The notes under the pieces: model-generated
What the model was told of the DNA's origin: nothing
Database searches by the model: none
Seen by the model: the letters and a program-made list of their open reading frames with translations, nothing else
Shown: piece after piece, positions 62,144-64,000 of the stretch
How positions within the stretch are numbered: position 1 is the first letter of the stretch
How the letters are laid out: each line of letters starts with the position of its first letter
Origin: Desulfurococcaceae archaeon UBA285
Lineage (GTDB): Archaea > Thermoproteota > Thermoprotei_A > Sulfolobales > Desulfurococcaceae
Direction of reading: 5' to 3'
DNA length: 64,000 nt
NCBI GenBank assembly: GCA_002495025.1
Contig: DADP01000024.1
Span: forward strand, 1,478 to 65,477
Made by a program: the position numbers and the translations under genes

Positions 62144-62936
62144 GAATACTGATTGCTCGCTCTAGTGCCTGTTTGACTTCTACTAGTTTGCTTTGTAAAC
62201 CACTATATTTTACTGCTAGTTCTTCTTTTTCCTTTACTACTCTCTCTAGTTCGGATTTAAGAGTTTCAATTTGTGTTTCAAGGCTGGTTATCTTCGCTGT
62301 TTTTTCATCCAGTGCTCTCTTTAACTCGTCTCTTTCACTAATTACTTTCTCTAGTTCGGACTTGATGGTTCCAAGTTCTGTTTCTAGACTAGCTAGTTTT
62401 GTTGATTTTTCATTCAATGCATTCTTTAATTCATCTCTCTCTTTGGTTAATGATTCAACTAGTTCTTTGTATGTCTTTACTTGTTCTTTCAACTTGTCTA
62501 TTTCTTCTCTGAGAACTCTGACTTCTTCTTCGGGGCCTGCTACTGGTGCTTTAATAAATGGAACAAGGAGTTTTAATTCACCTTTTTTAATTTTCTCGTA
62601 TGTTTCAGCAACTAGTTTACCTGCTTTTGTCTTACCGTGTATGTGGCTTCTAATAGTAACTTCAGATCTCCCTAATTCTTCTGCTATTTGACTAATAGGT
62701 ATACCTGCTTTATACCGGGCAAATGCAGCTGCTGCTACTGCGAGACTATCCATCCATGTTGAGCGCTCTATTGGATCACGTATTAACTCTAGTATTTCAG
62801 GTCTATATAGAGTACCAATAATTAAAGCCATTTCAAGCTGGCTTATTTCTTTTTTACCAATTGGTTTAATTGGCATATTAGTTAAATCAATGTAGATTGG
62901 TTCAGAAGTAGAAGTTGGAGTAGTGGGCTCTGACAT
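62127..62936 (-). CDS. HTH protein with repeated coiled coil
   Basis: About 269 residues. Residues 30-125 form a helical domain with a helix-turn-helix (I-P-I-S-Q-I-A-E-E-L-G-R-S-E-V-T-I-R near 80). From about 140 the chain is coiled coil containing near-identical 35-residue repeats (E-R-D-E-L-K-x-A-L-x-E-K), which correspond to a 105-bp tandem repeat in the DNA. Probably a DNA-binding, oligomeric regulator or architectural protein. ATG 62936 follows GGTGA by 5 nt. Confidence 0.75.
   Translation of the reverse strand: MSEPTTPTSTSEPIYIDLTNMPIKPIGKKEISQLEMALIIGTLYRPEILELIRDPIERSTWMDSLAVAAAAFARYKAGIPISQIAEELGRSEVTIRSHIHGKTKAGKLVAETYEKIKKGELKLLVPFIKAPVAGPEEEVRVLREEIDKLKEQVKTYKELVESLTKERDELKNALNEKSTKLASLETELGTIKSELEKVISERDELKRALDEKTAKITSLETQIETLKSELERVVKEKEELAVKYSGLQSKLVEVKQALERAISILSEIS
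62312..62539 (-). repeat. Tandem 105-bp repeat in coiled-coil coding region
   Basis: At least two full and one partial copy of a 35-codon unit, starting K/S-E-R-D-E-L-K and ending K-S-E-L-E-x-V, lie in register in the HTH coiled-coil gene. Thirty-five residues equals five heptads, so copy-number change keeps the coil in phase. Exact outer boundaries are approximate. Confidence 0.6.
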
Positions 62937-63040
62937 ATCAATCACCAGGTTATATTATTTGCATGGTCTCTTTTAAACTTTACAAATTGCATAATCAACA
63001 GTAATTTTAAAATGTTTATATTATTGTGTTATAAAAATTA

Positions 63041-64000
63041 TTAATTGTTATTTTTAATTTTACTGTTTTTAATAAAATCTAGGAATGCCATGTATATTGG
63101 ACTTGGTTCAAGTGGTCTACTCTTAAATTCTGGGTGTGCTTGTGTTCCTAGATAGAATGATTTGTTTTCTCTCAACTCTATTATTTCAGCATATCCCTCT
63201 TCGCTATATCCCGAAATCTTTAATCCAGCTTTCTCGAGGATGTCTACATACTTGGGGTTTACAATGTATCTATGTCTATGTCTCTCGTATACCTCTCTTC
63301 TACCGTACACTCTCCACGCGAGTGTTCCTTCTTCAATAATTATTTTTCTAGCGCCGAGTATCAGTGTTCCTCCAAGTCCTTTATTCAAATCTTGTGTTGG
63401 TGCTAGCGCTACAACTGGGTGTGGTGTATTAGGGTCTAGTTCCTGGCTATTAGCTTTTTCTAGTCCAGCTAGGTTTCTAGCAGCCTCTACAGTCATCAAC
63501 TGCATACCAAAACATATTCCAAGTGTTGGTTTATTGTTTTCTCTGAGGTATTTTATAGCCATTATTTTTCCTTCTGCCCCCCGCCTACCGAAACCAGGGA
63601 GTATTATAGCTCCATCAACACCTTCTAGTCTACTTATTAATTGCGGGTTTGATTCTATATCTGTTGACTCGATCCATTCAAGTTCTGGTTTAATACCCAG
63701 CCATGTAGAAGCATGTGTTAACGCTTCTATTATGCTTACATAGCTATCTCGGAGTTTAGTGTATTTACCAATCATTGCTATTTTAACTGGTGTAGTTCTC
63801 TGTGTTAATTTCTCGATAAACACCTGCCATTGAGTTAAATCAGGTGTTTTTACTGGTAAATCTAGTTTTTCATAGATATACTTTGTAAAGCCCTGTTCGT
63901 AGAGTACTAGTGGAATTCTATATGGAGTATCCAGGTAGGGACAGCTGAATACACCATTTACTGGTACATTACCATATAATGCTAGCTTCCTCTTTGCTTC
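63041..64000 (-). CDS. pyrG: CTP synthase, C-terminal part (5' truncated by window)
   Basis: Makes CTP from UTP, glutamine and ATP. The frame runs to the window edge (320 codons, no start). The first 60 visible residues are the end of the synthetase domain (N-G-V-F-S-C-P-Y-L-D-T-P-Y-R-I-P near 16). Then comes the class I glutamine amidotransferase: nucleophile Cys in L-G-I-C-F-G-M-Q near 160, H-R-H-R-Y near 250, and the catalytic H-P-E in Q-A-H-P-E-F near 294. An internal GTG at 63823 is not the start. With UMP kinase at the other end of the window, this covers two pyrimidine steps. Confidence 0.96.
   Translation of the reverse strand, partial: EAKRKLALYGNVPVNGVFSCPYLDTPYRIPLVLYEQGFTKYIYEKLDLPVKTPDLTQWQVFIEKLTQRTTPVKIAMIGKYTKLRDSYVSIIEALTHASTWLGIKPELEWIESTDIESNPQLISRLEGVDGAIILPGFGRRGAEGKIMAIKYLRENNKPTLGICFGMQLMTVEAARNLAGLEKANSQELDPNTPHPVVALAPTQDLNKGLGGTLILGARKIIIEEGTLAWRVYGRREVYERHRHRYIVNPKYVDILEKAGLKISGYSEEGYAEIIELRENKSFYLGTQAHPEFKSRPLEPSPIYMAFLDFIKNSKIKNNN

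Noticed and set aside
63041..63823. A complete 260-residue glutamine amidotransferase starting at GTG 63823
   Set aside because: The frame continues to the window edge with conserved CTP synthase sequence, so this is the C-terminal part of pyrG, not a separate gene.
1..64000. CRISPR arrays, insertion sequences, prophage genes, toxin-antitoxin pairs
   Set aside because: No regularly spaced direct repeats, transposases, integrases or terminal inverted repeats are visible; the gene content is core archaeal.

Overview
The window is dense, fully archaeal DNA, and the gene content points to a hyperthermophilic crenarchaeote, most likely of the Desulfurococcales. The markers are a thermosome, TFB, RNA polymerase subunits F (Rpb4) and K (Rpb6), an RPC34-like protein, CdvA, GatD/GatE, Pus10, Nop5/fibrillarin, Gar1, SRP54/SRP19, archaeal S30e, S8e and L21e, and an ADP-forming acetyl-CoA synthetase. 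Base composition is AT-rich (estimated by eye), CTAG is common, TTG and GTG starts are frequent, and GGTG/GAGG-type ribosome binding sites sit 4-8 nt before most starts. The AT-rich composition would suit a Staphylothermus-like genome, but the species is an inference. I see no insertion sequence, phage gene, CRISPR array or rRNA gene, and no gene-free stretch longer than 300 bases.

Layout. 1-7.3 kb: the end of a DUF11-repeat surface protein, an MgtE/SLC41-type transporter divergent from a PhoU/RCK_C regulator, a saccharopine-dehydrogenase-like protein and GlmS. 7.4-14.4 kb: UMP kinase, then a long minus-strand informational cluster (SRP54, Pus10, L21e, RpoF, DUF655, KsgA, a HemK-like methyltransferase, TrmJ). 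14.6-19.7 kb: an amino-acid permease, a KaiC-like ATPase, tRNA-Leu(CAG), an alpha/beta hydrolase and a flavin reductase-like protein. 19.7-26.6 kb: purine phosphoribosyltransferase, MTA phosphorylase, a SIS-like protein, an ATP-grasp ligase, Trm1, DUF167, THEP1 NTPase and an HTH regulator. 26.7-32.5 kb: fibrillarin and Nop5 divergent from S30e, then GatD-GatE. 32.5-36.1 kb: an HTH protein with a PPP phosphatase, two hypothetical proteins and a thioredoxin-like protein. 36.2-43.9 kb: thermosome, RpoK, a site-2 protease, topoisomerase IA, signal peptidase, a zinc ribbon protein and enolase. 43.9-49.8 kb: secreted subtilase, CdvA, TldE/TldD and a ChrA-like half transporter. 49.9-53.8 kb: ADP-forming acetyl-CoA synthetase alpha/beta, a COG1340 coiled-coil protein and a cis-prenyltransferase. 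53.8-58.4 kb: S8e, SRP19, MDP-1, NadM, a CinA-like protein, Gar1-TFB and RPC34-like. 58.4-64 kb: a radical SAM/B12 protein, a HAD hydrolase, a Cys-rich protein, TatD, an HTH coiled-coil protein and the C-terminal part of CTP synthase.

The most interesting signal is a set of C/D box guide RNA genes that the protein-coding map does not explain. Two have textbook C-D'-C'-D architecture with exact 12-nt guides (23435-23483 on plus, 60768-60816 on minus). A third has a strong C'/D half (45580-45640). Each lies on the same strand as, and immediately upstream of, a protein gene (trm1, a HAD hydrolase, cdvA). At the HAD gene the D box is fused to the Shine-Dalgarno sequence. The partner proteins Nop5 and fibrillarin are encoded in the same window, although the boxes themselves would be bound by L7Ae, which is not here. 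Other points worth checking are a gene whose reading frame opens with a probable ATT start (34815), a 19-codon leader ORF overlapping the permease start, and cdvA standing apart from cdvB/cdvC.
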